A DNA stretch of 64,000 nt from Sinorhizobium garamanticum (lineage in GTDB: Bacteria; Pseudomonadota; Alphaproteobacteria; Rhizobiales; Rhizobiaceae). Where the stretch lies: contig NZ_CP120374.1 in the NCBI RefSeq assembly GCF_029892065.1, forward strand, positions 868,001 to 932,000, given 5' to 3'. Below are positions 26,735 through 35,315 of this stretch, piece by piece. The first letter of the stretch is position 1. Every line of letters starts with the position of its first letter. Both the position numbers and the translations under genes were made by a program. The notes under the pieces are model-generated. The model ran no database searches, was not told where the DNA came from, and saw only the letters and a list, made by a program, of their open reading frames with translations.

Positions 26735-26823
26735 CGGGCCGCCTTTCGGGGTTCGCAGTCGAGGGGCATCGTCCTCTTCGACGCTGCTCCTCATCGTCCA
26801 TGTTGCTCAAGGAGGATATGGCT
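26735..26823 (+). promoter_or_regulatory. ROSE-type RNA thermometer
   Basis: Leader of the first Hsp20 gene. A 9-bp stem, GTCGAGGGG (26758-26766) with CCTCTTCGAC (26773-26782), precedes the 3' hairpin CCATGTTGCTCAAGGAGG...ATATGG (26798-26822). The conserved ROSE element TTGCT faces the AGGAGG ribosome site, blocking it at low temperature. Its layout and sequence closely resemble the Bradyrhizobium ROSE1 3' end. Confidence 0.85.
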
Positions 26824-27303
26824 ATGAGAACAACACTCGACTTTTCGCCCCTGTCCCGGTCAAGCGTGGGATTCGACCACGTTTTCGACCTGCTTGACGC
26901 AGCGAGCCGTCTGGCACCAACCGACAATTGGCCGCCCTACGACATACTCCGGGTCGGCGATAACCAGTATCGCATCACCATGTCAGTGGCCGGCTTCGCG
27001 CCGGACGAGATAACCGTCACGCATGAACCGCATTTGCTTGTCGTTCGCGGCGAAAAGGCCGGCGAGGACAAGGCTGAGTACATCTATCGCGGTATTGCTG
27101 GCCGCAATTTCGACCGCCGCTTCCAGCTGGCTGACTATGTCACGGTCACAGGTGCCAAGCTCGCCAATGGCCTTCTGGCAATCGATCTCGTGCGTGAGTT
27201 GCCCGAGCAGATGAAGCCACGCCGGATCGAGATTCAACAGGTCAAGGCCCTGCCCCAGATCGAGGACCACGAGCGGGCCGAAGGTGGCAAGCAGGCCGCT
27301 TAG
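26824..27303 (+). CDS. Small heat-shock protein Hsp20, IbpA-like
   Basis: 159 residues. It starts MRTTLDFSPLSRSSVGFD, the typical rhizobial IbpA N-terminus. The alpha-crystallin domain covers about residues 38-135 and includes YRITMSVAGFAPDEITVTHE and ANGLLAIDLVRELPE, with a C-terminal IEIQQ segment. The ATG at 26824 is 8 bases after AGGAGG; an ATG at 26818 is only 2 bases away and less likely. It is a holdase chaperone, controlled by the ROSE thermometer in its leader, and followed by a second hsp20. Confidence 0.93.
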   Translation: MRTTLDFSPLSRSSVGFDHVFDLLDAASRLAPTDNWPPYDILRVGDNQYRITMSVAGFAPDEITVTHEPHLLVVRGEKAGEDKAEYIYRGIAGRNFDRRFQLADYVTVTGAKLANGLLAIDLVRELPEQMKPRRIEIQQVKALPQIEDHERAEGGKQAA

Positions 27304-27334
27304 GCATGCCGGGGTAATGGCCTATGCCGAAAAT

Positions 27335-27367
27335 CGCCGAAGGCCGGCAAGCGCCGGCGCTTCGGCG
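27335..27367 (+). terminator. Intercistronic hairpin between the two hsp20 genes
   Basis: CGCCGAAG-G-CCGGC pairs with GCCGG-C-GCTTCGGCG (27335-27367) around a 4-base loop. No T-run follows, so it may attenuate or process the mRNA rather than fully terminate it. Confidence 0.45.
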
Positions 27368-27397
27368 GACGGCGACAAAAGAAAAAAGGAGCTGACA

Positions 27398-27910
27398 ATG
27401 AACGTACGTGATCTCATTCCATGGGGCCGCGCCCATGAACACGTGCCGACATCCTATCGCGATGTCGACCGCAATCCGTTCCTGATGCTTCACCGGGAAA
27501 TGAACCGCCTGTTCGACGACGTCTTCCGCAATTTCGATCAACGCATGCCGTTTGCGTTTTCGAACCAGCCGGGCTTCGGCTTCGGTTGGCCTAATGTCGA
27601 AGTCACCGACCATGATAACGAGATCAAGGTCACGGCGGAGCTGCCCGGGCTCGAAGAAAAGGATATCGAGCTGTCCTTCTCCGAGGGCGTCCTGACGCTG
27701 CGTGGCGAAAAGCGCGCCGAGAGCGAGGACAAGGAAAGGCAGTTTTCCGAACGCTACTACGGCCGCTTCGAACGGCGTGTTCCGCTCACATACGACATCG
27801 ATGAAGGCCGGGTCAAAGCGACGTTCAAGAACGGCGTGCTGAGCGTCACGCTTCCGAAAACGGAGCAGAGCCAGGAAAAGTCCAAGCGCATTGCGATCGG
27901 GACCGAGTAA
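27398..27910 (+). CDS. Small heat-shock protein Hsp20, class A-like
   Basis: 170 residues. The alpha-crystallin domain is at about residues 65-165: WPNVEVTDHDNEIKVTAELP, GVLTLRGEKRAE, FKNGVLSVTLPK and the C-terminal KRIAIGTE. The N-terminal arm FLMLHREMNRLFDDVFRNFD is typical of this class, distinct from the IbpA-like gene before it. The start is the ATG after AAAAGGAGCTGACA; earlier in-frame ATGs overlap the first hsp20. The two different classes suggest hetero-assembled chaperones. Confidence 0.93.
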   Translation: MNVRDLIPWGRAHEHVPTSYRDVDRNPFLMLHREMNRLFDDVFRNFDQRMPFAFSNQPGFGFGWPNVEVTDHDNEIKVTAELPGLEEKDIELSFSEGVLTLRGEKRAESEDKERQFSERYYGRFERRVPLTYDIDEGRVKATFKNGVLSVTLPKTEQSQEKSKRIAIGTE

Positions 27911-27932
27911 ACGCCGGTAGTGCCCATGAGGC

Positions 27933-27957
27933 TCGGCGGCGGCTGAGCCGCCGCCGA
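27933..27957. terminator. Bidirectional hairpin between hsp20 and glycerate kinase genes
   Basis: TCGGCGGCGGC-TGA-GCCGCCGCCGA, an 11-bp perfect stem in the 63-base gap between two converging genes. No T-run on either side. Confidence 0.55.
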
Positions 27958-27973
27958 CCCGTTTCGACGCCAC

Positions 27974-29242
27974 TTACTGCACAAGGATCGCCCGAAAGTC
28001 GTTGACATTGGTGCCCGTCGGTCCCGGCTTGAAAATATCGCCGACTGCATCGAACGCGGTCCAGCTATCATTGCATTGAAGGAGTGCCGTCGGGTCCAGC
28101 CGCTGACCCCGAAGCCGGGCAATCGTCGTGCTGTCGGCAAAGGCGCCGGCATTGTCTTCCGAACCGTCGATCCCGTCGGTGTCGGCAGCAAGTGCAGAAA
28201 CGCCATGCATCCCGTCAATGCCCAGTGCCAGCGACAGGAGGAATTCGCTGTTGCGGCCGCCCCTGCCCTTCCCCTTGATCGTCACGGTCGTCTCGCCACC
28301 CGAGAGGACGACGACCGGCTTCGAGAACGGGCGGCTGCGCTGAGCCACTTCACGCGCAATCGCGGCATGGACGCGCCCGACTTCGCGCGCTTCGCCTTCG
28401 ATTGCGTCGGACAGGATGATCGCCTCGATCCCAGCTTCGCGGGCGCGCGCGGCCGCAGCCTCCAACGAGACGGCCGCCGAGGCGATCAGGCGCACTTCGT
28501 TTCGGGCGAACCTCAAATCGGACGGGTCAGGCGCGTCGGCAGCATCTGTCGCAAGCCACTCAATGACCTTTTCCGGCAACGACAGCCCGTAACGCTCGAC
28601 GATCTTCAGGGCGTCCCCGCGCGTGCTCTCGTCCGCGATCGTCGGACCGGAGGCGACGAGTGCCGGATCATCGCCAGGGATGTCGGAGACGACAAGCGAA
28701 ACGACTTTCGCAGGGTAGGCCGCCGCCGCCAGCCTGCCGCCCTTGATCGTCGACACATGCTTGCGCACGCAGTTCATTGCGCTGATCGGCGCGCCGCAGG
28801 CGAGAAGAGCGCGATTGACGGCGATCTCATCTTGCAACGAGAGCGCTGGCGGCGGCGAAGGCAGGAGGGCGGAGCCGCCGCCGCAGATCAACGCCACAAC
28901 CAGATCGTCCTTTGTCAGGCCGCGAACCTCGGCGAGAAGGCGTTTCGAGGCGTGGAGCCCGCTTTCGTCCGGCACGGGATGGGCGGCTTCCAGCACCTCG
29001 ATGCGTTCGCAATGAACGCCAAAACCGTAGCGGGTGACGACGGCGCCGCTGAGCGGACCACGCCACAGGTTTTCGAAGGCCCGCGCCATTTGCGCGGCGC
29101 CCTTCCCTGCCCCGACGACAACGGTGCGCCCCTTCGGACTTTCCGGCAGATTGGAAGCGATGACGAGGGCAGGATCGGCGGCCGCGACGGCCGAGGTAAA
29201 CAGCGTTTCGAGAAAGGCGCGCGGATCGGCGATCGGTGCCAC
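27974..29242 (-). CDS. ttuD: Glycerate 2-kinase (MOFRL family)
   Basis: 422 residues from a GTG at 29242 preceded by AGGGAG; an ATG at 29293 lies inside a GC-rich hairpin and is unlikely. The N-terminal DUF4147 domain contains GRTVVVGAGKGAAQMARAFE and LICGGGSALLPSP; the C-terminal MOFRL domain contains VLSGGETTVTIKGKGRGGRNSEFLL and ADTDGIDGSEDNAGAF. It phosphorylates D-glycerate to 2-phosphoglycerate. It is the last step of the minus-strand glyoxylate unit gcl-hyi-reductase-kinase. Confidence 0.92.
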   Translation of the reverse strand: MAPIADPRAFLETLFTSAVAAADPALVIASNLPESPKGRTVVVGAGKGAAQMARAFENLWRGPLSGAVVTRYGFGVHCERIEVLEAAHPVPDESGLHASKRLLAEVRGLTKDDLVVALICGGGSALLPSPPPALSLQDEIAVNRALLACGAPISAMNCVRKHVSTIKGGRLAAAAYPAKVVSLVVSDIPGDDPALVASGPTIADESTRGDALKIVERYGLSLPEKVIEWLATDAADAPDPSDLRFARNEVRLIASAAVSLEAAAARAREAGIEAIILSDAIEGEAREVGRVHAAIAREVAQRSRPFSKPVVVLSGGETTVTIKGKGRGGRNSEFLLSLALGIDGMHGVSALAADTDGIDGSEDNAGAFADSTTIARLRGQRLDPTALLQCNDSWTAFDAVGDIFKPGPTGTNVNDFRAILVQ

Positions 29243-29265
29243 GTATAAGTCTCCCTGAAAATGAA

Positions 29266-29290
29266 GGGCGGCGGCCTCCCGCCGCCGCCC
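29266..29290 (-). terminator. GC-rich hairpin between reductase and glycerate kinase genes
   Basis: GGGCGGCGGC-N5-GCCGCCGCCC (10-bp stem) in the 108-base gap inside the glyoxylate unit. It may partly terminate or stabilise the upstream mRNA. Confidence 0.45.
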
Positions 29291-29350
29291 CACGGATGAA
29301 CATTTCGCAGTTTTTTTTCGAAACCCGCGAAACGCTCGAACCCATTGAAA

Positions 29351-30235
29351 CTACGCAACCTGGTGGTTGGCCATCCGCTCGAGCGCCCGGACGAGACCGG
29401 AATGGTCGAGTCCGCTGTCACCATTGGCGGCGCAATTGTTGAAGAGCTCCTGAGTTGCCGCCGTGTTCGGTAGCGAGATGCCGAGGCTCTTTGCGCCCTG
29501 CAGCGCCAGATTGAGATCCTTCTGGTGCAGCGAGATGCGGAAGCCGGGATCGAAGGTGCGCTTGATCATCCGGTCGCCATGGACTTCGAGAATACGCGAA
29601 GAGGCGAAGCCGCCCATCAGCGCCTCGCGCACGCGGGCCGGATCGGCTCCGGCCTTCGACGCAAAGACCAGTGCTTCGGAGACCGCCTCGATCGTCAGTG
29701 CAACGATGATCTGGTTGGCTACCTTGGTGACCTGGCCGTCGCCGCAATCGCCGACAAGAGTGATGTTCTTGCCGATCAGCTGGAAGAGCGGCAGGGCGCG
29801 GTCGAAGGATTCCTGCGAGCCGCCGGCCATGATGCTGAGCGAGGCGTTCTTCGCCCCAACTTCGCCGCCGGAAACCGGCGCGTCGATATATTCGGCGCCC
29901 GTTTCGTGGACCCTCCTTGCGAACTCCTTCGTCTCGATCGGCGAGATCGAGCTCATGTCGATGACGAGCTTGCCCTTGCCGAGCCCGTAGAAGACGCCGT
30001 TCTCACCGAAGAGAACATCCTTCACTTCCGGCGTGTCCGGCAGCATCAGGATGATCGTATCGACGGCCTCGGCCAGCGCCTTCGGCGTCTCGACGAATTT
30101 GAGGCCATGATCGACGAGTTCCTGGCCCGGCGGGATGACGAATTTCGACGTGACGATCGTATATCCGGCATCCTGCAGGTGGCGCGCCATCGGGGTGCCC
30201 ATGATACCCAGTCCAATGAAACCGATAGATGCCAT
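29351..30235 (-). CDS. glxR: 2-Hydroxy-3-oxopropionate (tartronate semialdehyde) reductase
   Basis: 294 residues, beta-hydroxyacid dehydrogenase family. The N-terminal NAD(P)-binding motif is IGFIGLGIMGTPMARHL; the substrate motif DAPVSGGEVGAKNASLSIM and the catalytic lysine segment GDGQVTKVANQI are present. It reduces tartronate semialdehyde from Gcl/Hyi to glycerate. The start ATG follows CAGGAG and lies 5 bases after the hyi stop. GarR is the E. coli paralogue name; glxR fits the allantoin/glyoxylate context. Confidence 0.93.
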   Translation of the reverse strand: MASIGFIGLGIMGTPMARHLQDAGYTIVTSKFVIPPGQELVDHGLKFVETPKALAEAVDTIILMLPDTPEVKDVLFGENGVFYGLGKGKLVIDMSSISPIETKEFARRVHETGAEYIDAPVSGGEVGAKNASLSIMAGGSQESFDRALPLFQLIGKNITLVGDCGDGQVTKVANQIIVALTIEAVSEALVFASKAGADPARVREALMGGFASSRILEVHGDRMIKRTFDPGFRISLHQKDLNLALQGAKSLGISLPNTAATQELFNNCAANGDSGLDHSGLVRALERMANHQVA

Positions 30236-30240
30236 CGTGC

Positions 30241-31056
30241 TTAGCTCCTGATTTTGATGATGTCTGCGGACTGCTTGCGCTTGCGCTCGGCGCAAAGCCA
30301 GCCCAGCCCCTCGGCCGTCGTCGTCAACGGCTTGTATTCGCAACCGATCCAGCCGTCGTAGCCGGCCCCCTCGAGAGCGTCGAAGACATGAGGGTAGTTG
30401 ATCTCGCCGGTGCCGGGTTCGTTGCGTCCCGGATTGTCGGCAAGCTGGACGTGAGCGATGCGGTCGGCGAAACGCTTGTAGGTGCCGACCAATTCGCCCT
30501 GCGTGCGCTGCTGGTGATAAAGGTCGTACTGGATAAAGATGTTGTCGCTGCCGACATCGGCGATAATCGAGGCCGCCTGCTCGACTGTGTTGAGATAAAA
30601 GCCCGGAATATCGAAGCGGTTGATCGGTTCGATCAAGAGGCGGATGCCGTGCTTGCCGAGTTCGGTTGCCGCGAGCTTCAGGTTCGCAACCAGCGTCGTG
30701 CGCAGGATATGGTCGGAAACGCCGTCCGGCGCGATGCCAACGAGGCAATTGACCTGCCTGCAATCGAGCGCGGTCGCGTAGTCGATGGCGGTCGCAACAC
30801 CTTTGCGGAATTCGTCGATCCGGTCCGGAAGAATGGCGATGCCACGCTCGCCGCGCCCCCAGTCTCCAGCGGGCAAGTTGTGCAGAACCTGGGTCAAGCC
30901 GTTACGGTCGAGCGCGGCACGCAACGCCATCTTCTCGAACTCGTAGGGGAAGAGATACTCCACCCCCTCGAAGCCGGCCTTGGCGGCCAGCGAAAAGCGA
31001 TCAAGGAACGGCGCCTCGTTGAACAGCATGGTCAGGTTCGCAGCGAATCTCGGCAT
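30241..31056 (-). CDS. hyi: Hydroxypyruvate isomerase
   Basis: 271 residues, AP-endonuclease 2-like TIM barrel. MPRFAANLTMLFNEAPFLDRF is the classic Hyi N-terminus; LLIEPINRFDIPGFYL, IFIQYDLYHQQRTQG and HVQLADNPGRNEPGTGEINY carry metal and substrate residues. It interconverts hydroxypyruvate and tartronate semialdehyde. The start is the ATG after CCAGGAGGAACAATCGC; an earlier in-frame start has no ribosome site. It lies between gcl and the reductase. Confidence 0.93.
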   Translation of the reverse strand: MPRFAANLTMLFNEAPFLDRFSLAAKAGFEGVEYLFPYEFEKMALRAALDRNGLTQVLHNLPAGDWGRGERGIAILPDRIDEFRKGVATAIDYATALDCRQVNCLVGIAPDGVSDHILRTTLVANLKLAATELGKHGIRLLIEPINRFDIPGFYLNTVEQAASIIADVGSDNIFIQYDLYHQQRTQGELVGTYKRFADRIAHVQLADNPGRNEPGTGEINYPHVFDALEGAGYDGWIGCEYKPLTTTAEGLGWLCAERKRKQSADIIKIRS

Positions 31057-31136
31057 GCGATTGTTCCTCCTGGAAGTTGGAGCGGGACGCGGGCGGAAAA
31101 CCGCACACACTTTTCCTCGTCACGCTCAGATGATTT

Positions 31137-32921
31137 TCAGTCGAGAAGGGCGGCGATGGCCGTCGGCACGTCCTCACCGCGCGCGGCGAGCTCCTCGAAC
31201 TCGACGACGGCATTGATGTCGGCGCCCATGGCGATGTTCGTCACGCGTTCGAGGATGAACTCGATGACGACCGGAACCCGATGTTCGTCCATCAGCGCCC
31301 GCGCCTTGTCGAAAGCTTCGGCGAACTCATTGGGACTGCGGACCCGGATCGCCTTGCAGCCGAGACCTTCGGCGACCGCGACGTGATCGACGCCGTAACC
31401 CTTCTCGGCATCGCCGTCGGCATTGATGTTGTCGAAGGCGAGGCTCACCTCGAAATCCATATTGAAGCCGCGCTGCGCCTGCCGGATGAGGCCGAGATAG
31501 GAATTGTTCACGACCACATGCAGGTAGGGCAGCTTGTGCTGCGCGCCGACGGCCAACTCCTCGATCAGGAACTGGAAATCATAGTCGCCGGAAAGCGCGA
31601 CGATCGGCCGGTCCGGATCTGCCGCCCTGACGCCGAGCGCCGCCGGCAGCGTCCAGCCGAGCGGACCCGCCTGGCCGCAATTGATCCAGTTGCGCGGCTT
31701 GTAGACGTGCAGGAACTGCGCGCCGGCGATCTGGCTGAGGCCAATGGTCGAGACGTAGCAAGTGTCGCGGCCGAAGGCCCGGTTCATTTCCTCATAGACC
31801 CGCTGGGGCTTGAGCGGCGTCTGGTCGAAGTGGGTCTTGCGCAGCATCGTGCGCTTGCGCTCTCGGCACTCTTCCGCCCAACCCGACCAGTCGCGCAATT
31901 TGCCGGCGGTCTTCCATTCCGTCGCAACGTCGAGGAAAAGCTTGAGCGCGGCACCGGCGTCCGAAACGATGCCGAAATCCGGAGCGAAGACGCGGCCGAT
32001 CTGTGTCGGCTCGATATCGACATGGACGAACTTGCGTCCTTCCGTATAGGTCGGGACGTTGCCGGTGTGGCGGTTGGCCCAGCGATTGCCAACGCCGAGC
32101 ACGAAGTCGGAGGCAAGCAGCGTCGCGTTGCCGTAGCGGTGCGATGTCTGCAGTCCGCACATGCCGGCCATCAGCGGGTGATCGTCCGGGACTGCGCCCC
32201 AGCCCATCAATGTCGGAATGACTGGAATGCCGGTGATCTCGGCGAACTCGACCAAAAGATCCGACGCGTCGGCATTGATGATGCCCCCGCCCGCTACGAT
32301 CAGCGGCCGTTCGGCCTCGTTCAGCATCGCGATCGCCTTTTCGGCCTGCGCGCGGGTCGCCGATGGCTTGTAGGGCTCCAGCGGCGAATAGGTTTCCGGA
32401 TCGAACTCGATTTCGGCGAGCTGAACGTCGACCGGCAGGTCGATGAGAACCGGGCCCGGTCGGCCGGAGCGCATCAGATGGAACGCCTTCTGGAACACGA
32501 ACGGGACCAGGGCCGGCTCCATGACCGTGACCGCCCATTTCGTGACGGGGCCGGCGATCGCAGCGATATCGACGGCCTGGAAATCCTCCTTGTCGAGACG
32601 GGCCCGCGGCGCCTGGCCGGTGATGCAGAGGATCGGGATCGAGTCGGCGGAGGCCGAATAAAGGCCGGTGATCATGTCTGTGCCCGCCGGCCCCGACGTG
32701 CCGATGCAGACGCCGATATTGCCGTGCCTGGCCCGCGTATAGCCCTCCGCCATATGCGAGGCGCCCTCGACGTGACGGGCGAGAATGTGACGGATCGACC
32801 CGCGGGCCTTCAAGGCCGAATAGAACGGGTTGATCGCAGCTCCCGGAACACCAAAGGCGCAATCGGTCCCCTCCTTCTCCAGAACGTAAACTGCCGCGTC
32901 GACAGCGCGCATCTTGGCCAT
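31137..32921 (-). CDS. gcl: Glyoxylate carboligase
   Basis: 594 residues, thiamine-diphosphate enzyme joining two glyoxylates to tartronate semialdehyde and CO2. [20 protein letters not shown] and [20 protein letters not shown] are nearly the E. coli Gcl sequence; the ThDP motif [12 protein letters not shown] is in the C-terminal domain (about residues 430-470). The start ATG follows GGAGGAAATTCC. It is divergent from the IclR regulator, with an IclR box in the gap. First gene of the glyoxylate unit. Confidence 0.96.
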   Translation of the reverse strand: MAKMRAVDAAVYVLEKEGTDCAFGVPGAAINPFYSALKARGSIRHILARHVEGASHMAEGYTRARHGNIGVCIGTSGPAGTDMITGLYSASADSIPILCITGQAPRARLDKEDFQAVDIAAIAGPVTKWAVTVMEPALVPFVFQKAFHLMRSGRPGPVLIDLPVDVQLAEIEFDPETYSPLEPYKPSATRAQAEKAIAMLNEAERPLIVAGGGIINADASDLLVEFAEITGIPVIPTLMGWGAVPDDHPLMAGMCGLQTSHRYGNATLLASDFVLGVGNRWANRHTGNVPTYTEGRKFVHVDIEPTQIGRVFAPDFGIVSDAGAALKLFLDVATEWKTAGKLRDWSGWAEECRERKRTMLRKTHFDQTPLKPQRVYEEMNRAFGRDTCYVSTIGLSQIAGAQFLHVYKPRNWINCGQAGPLGWTLPAALGVRAADPDRPIVALSGDYDFQFLIEELAVGAQHKLPYLHVVVNNSYLGLIRQAQRGFNMDFEVSLAFDNINADGDAEKGYGVDHVAVAEGLGCKAIRVRSPNEFAEAFDKARALMDEHRVPVVIEFILERVTNIAMGADINAVVEFEELAARGEDVPTAIAALLD

Positions 32922-32983
32922 GGAATTTCCTCCTGTTCGAAGTAGGACGATAATCCATTTTCAGATTTCATCAATTCATAAAT

Positions 32984-32998
32984 GGAATTCATTTCCAT
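32984..32998. promoter_or_regulatory. Candidate IclR-family operator
   Basis: TGGAATTCATTTCCA: an inverted repeat, TGGAA/TTCCA, closely matching the IclR/AllR consensus TGGAAATNATTTCCA. It lies 63 bases upstream of gcl and 96 bases upstream of the IclR gene. A second half-symmetric TTTCC-N7-GGAAA overlaps it to the right (32993-33009). Confidence 0.75.
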
Positions 32999-33093
32999 CA
33001 TACGGAAATAAAGATTTTCAACAAAAAGGAGAAAATCGAAGGCAATCGCGGTAGAGGAAGATGGAGCGAAGCAACTGATTTGGAGAACGGTTC

Positions 33094-33915
33094 ATGGAGT
33101 TGACGGGCAAGGGAAAGCGCGGCCGCAAGGCCGCCGAGAATGCCGCACCGTCATCCGTGCAAGTGCTGGACCGCAGCCTGGCGCTGCTGGCGATCGTTGC
33201 CGAAAACGACGACTCGACGCTGACCTCGCTTTCGGAGCGCACCGGCATGGCGCCCTCGACCGTGCACCGGCTGCTTACCTCGCTCGCCTCGCACGGCATG
33301 GTCATGAGCGACAGCGATACGGGTGTCTGGACCGTTGGACTCAAGGCCTTCGAAATCGGCAATGCCTTTCTGCGCTTCCGCAAGCTCGGGACGATCAGCC
33401 GCCCGTTCCTGAAGCAGCTGATGGAGGAAAGCGGCGAGACGGCCAATATCGGCATTGAGGAAGGCGGCGATGTCGTCTTCATCTCCCAGGTCGAAAGCCA
33501 TGCGCCGATGCGGGCCTTCTTCCGGCCGGGGCGGCGTGGTCCGGTCCACGCTTCGGGCATCGGCAAGGCGATCCTGTCGACATGGTCCGACAAGGAAATC
33601 GGCCAGTTGATGTCAGGCCGAACTCTCACGCGCTTTACGGAAAAGACACGCGATACGCTGCCCGGCCTGCTCCGGGACATTCAGGAAATACGGCTGCGCG
33701 GCTGGTCGATCGACGATGAGGAACACACGCTCGGCATGCGCTGCGTCGCGGCGCCGATCTTCAACGAACATGGCGAAACGATCGCCGGCATATCGATCTC
33801 CGGCCCCTCGGTCCGGGTAACCGACGAAAAGCTCTCCACCCTCGGGTCGATGGTCAGAGAAACCGCCGACGCCCTGACACGAGCGATGGGCGGGCGGCGG
33901 CCGGAAGAACTATAG
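33094..33915 (+). CDS. IclR-family regulator, probable glyoxylate-responsive regulator of gcl
   Basis: 273 residues. The winged HTH lies at about residues 22-80 (VLDRSLALLAIVAEN; SLSERTGMAPSTVHRLLTSL) and the IclR effector domain from about 95, with AFFRPGRRGPVHASGIGKAI and DDEEHTLGMRCVAAPIF. A start at GGAGAACGGTTC-ATG is clear. It is divergent from gcl and shares a gap with a TGGAA/TTCCA operator, the arrangement of AllR-gcl in E. coli. By analogy the effector would be glyoxylate or allantoin. Confidence 0.92.
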   Translation: MELTGKGKRGRKAAENAAPSSVQVLDRSLALLAIVAENDDSTLTSLSERTGMAPSTVHRLLTSLASHGMVMSDSDTGVWTVGLKAFEIGNAFLRFRKLGTISRPFLKQLMEESGETANIGIEEGGDVVFISQVESHAPMRAFFRPGRRGPVHASGIGKAILSTWSDKEIGQLMSGRTLTRFTEKTRDTLPGLLRDIQEIRLRGWSIDDEEHTLGMRCVAAPIFNEHGETIAGISISGPSVRVTDEKLSTLGSMVRETADALTRAMGGRRPEEL

Positions 33916-33965
33916 CGGCCGGAACATGGGGTCCCGGCCGGCGCGGTCATCTTGAATGATCGAGA

Positions 33966-35315
33966 TCAAGCCGTTTCAAACATCCTCGTCGAGGGCGCGG
34001 TCACGGGCGTCTTGCGTGCACCGTGCTTCATCGGCTTGCCGGCGACATAGACTTCGGCCACTGAGCGATCGTCACCCATCGTCTGGAGAATGAAGAGTTC
34101 CTCGGTCAGCGAAGACGCTACCTGCATACGCAGGTCCATCGCGGGTTTCGCGCGGCTGTCGAGAACGACGATGTCCGCATCGGCGCCGACATGCAGCGAG
34201 CCGATAGAATGCTCGAGTTCGAGCGCACGGGCGTTACCCAGCGTCATCATGTAGAACGAGTTAAGCGGCGAAAGCCGCTGGCCCTGGAGGTGCAGCACCT
34301 TGTAGGCCTCGTCCATCGTCTCCAGCATCGAGAAACTCGTTCCGGCGCCGACATCGGTCGCAACGGAATAACGGGCGCCGAGCCGATCGAAGCGATCGCG
34401 GTCGAACAAGCCGCTACCGAGGAAGAGATTGGACGTCGGGCAGAACACGGCGACCGCTCCGGTCTCGGCCAGCACGGATATCTCGCGGTCGCTCAAATAG
34501 ATACAATGGCCGAGCAGCGTCCTGCGACCGAGAAGATCATAGCGCGCGTAAATATCCGTGTAGTCCTTCGCCGCTGGATAGAGCGAGGTCGCGAAGGCGA
34601 TCTCGTCCTTGTTTTCCGAAAGATGCGTCTGGACGTAGCAGTCCGGGTGTTCCGCCACGAGCGCCCGGCTCATCTCCATCTGTTCGGGCGTCGAAGTGAT
34701 GGCGAAACGCGGGCTGATCGCGTAATGCGCGCGACCGCGGCGGTGCCATTTGTCGATCAGGCGCTTGGTCTCGTCATAGCCCGTCTGCGGCGTGTCGCGC
34801 AGTGCCGCCGGAGCATTGCGGTCCATCATCACCTTGCCGCCGACCATCAGCATGTTGCGCGCCTCGGCTGCCGTGAAGAAGGCATTGACGCTTTCCGGAT
34901 GCACGGAGCAGTAGGCGACCGCCGTCGTGGTGCCGTTGGCGAGCAATTCGTCCATGAAACGGCCAGCGATGAAGGCGGCGTGCTCAGGCGCTTTGAACTT
35001 CTGCTCTTCGACGAAGATATAGGTGTTCAGCCACTCCAGAAGCTGAGCGCCATACGAGGCGATCGCCTGCGTCTGCGGGAAGTGCAGATGTGTATCGATG
35101 AGACCGGGCATGACGAGATGGGGACGATGATCGGCGACGTTCACGCCGTCGCCTGCCTGTTTCGCGACATCAGCATGGGCACCGACACCGGCGACCTTGC
35201 CGTTGCGGACAAGCACGGCGCCATCCTCGAAAAAGCGATAGGAGGCCGTGTCATCGATGCCCTCGGGCTCCCTAACGAAGGTCAGCACCCGGCCGCGGAT
35301 CAGCAACTCGCTCAT
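33966..35315 (-). CDS. guaD: Guanine deaminase
   Basis: 449 residues, amidohydrolase. The zinc ligands lie in PGLIDTHLHFPQTQ, CYVQTHLSENKDE, LGHCIYLSD and ATDVGAGTSFSMLETM. It converts guanine to xanthine. Its ATG overlaps the puuD stop by four bases, so it is translated with the urate hydroxylase, and the product feeds the xanthine dehydrogenase at 43-48 kb. Confidence 0.95.
   Translation of the reverse strand: MSELLIRGRVLTFVREPEGIDDTASYRFFEDGAVLVRNGKVAGVGAHADVAKQAGDGVNVADHRPHLVMPGLIDTHLHFPQTQAIASYGAQLLEWLNTYIFVEEQKFKAPEHAAFIAGRFMDELLANGTTTAVAYCSVHPESVNAFFTAAEARNMLMVGGKVMMDRNAPAALRDTPQTGYDETKRLIDKWHRRGRAHYAISPRFAITSTPEQMEMSRALVAEHPDCYVQTHLSENKDEIAFATSLYPAAKDYTDIYARYDLLGRRTLLGHCIYLSDREISVLAETGAVAVFCPTSNLFLGSGLFDRDRFDRLGARYSVATDVGAGTSFSMLETMDEAYKVLHLQGQRLSPLNSFYMMTLGNARALELEHSIGSLHVGADADIVVLDSRAKPAMDLRMQVASSLTEELFILQTMGDDRSVAEVYVAGKPMKHGARKTPVTAPSTRMFETA

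Noticed and set aside
31281..32945. 554-codon plus-strand open frame opposite gcl
   Set aside because: gcl is unmistakable on the other strand; the open frame arises from high third-position GC.
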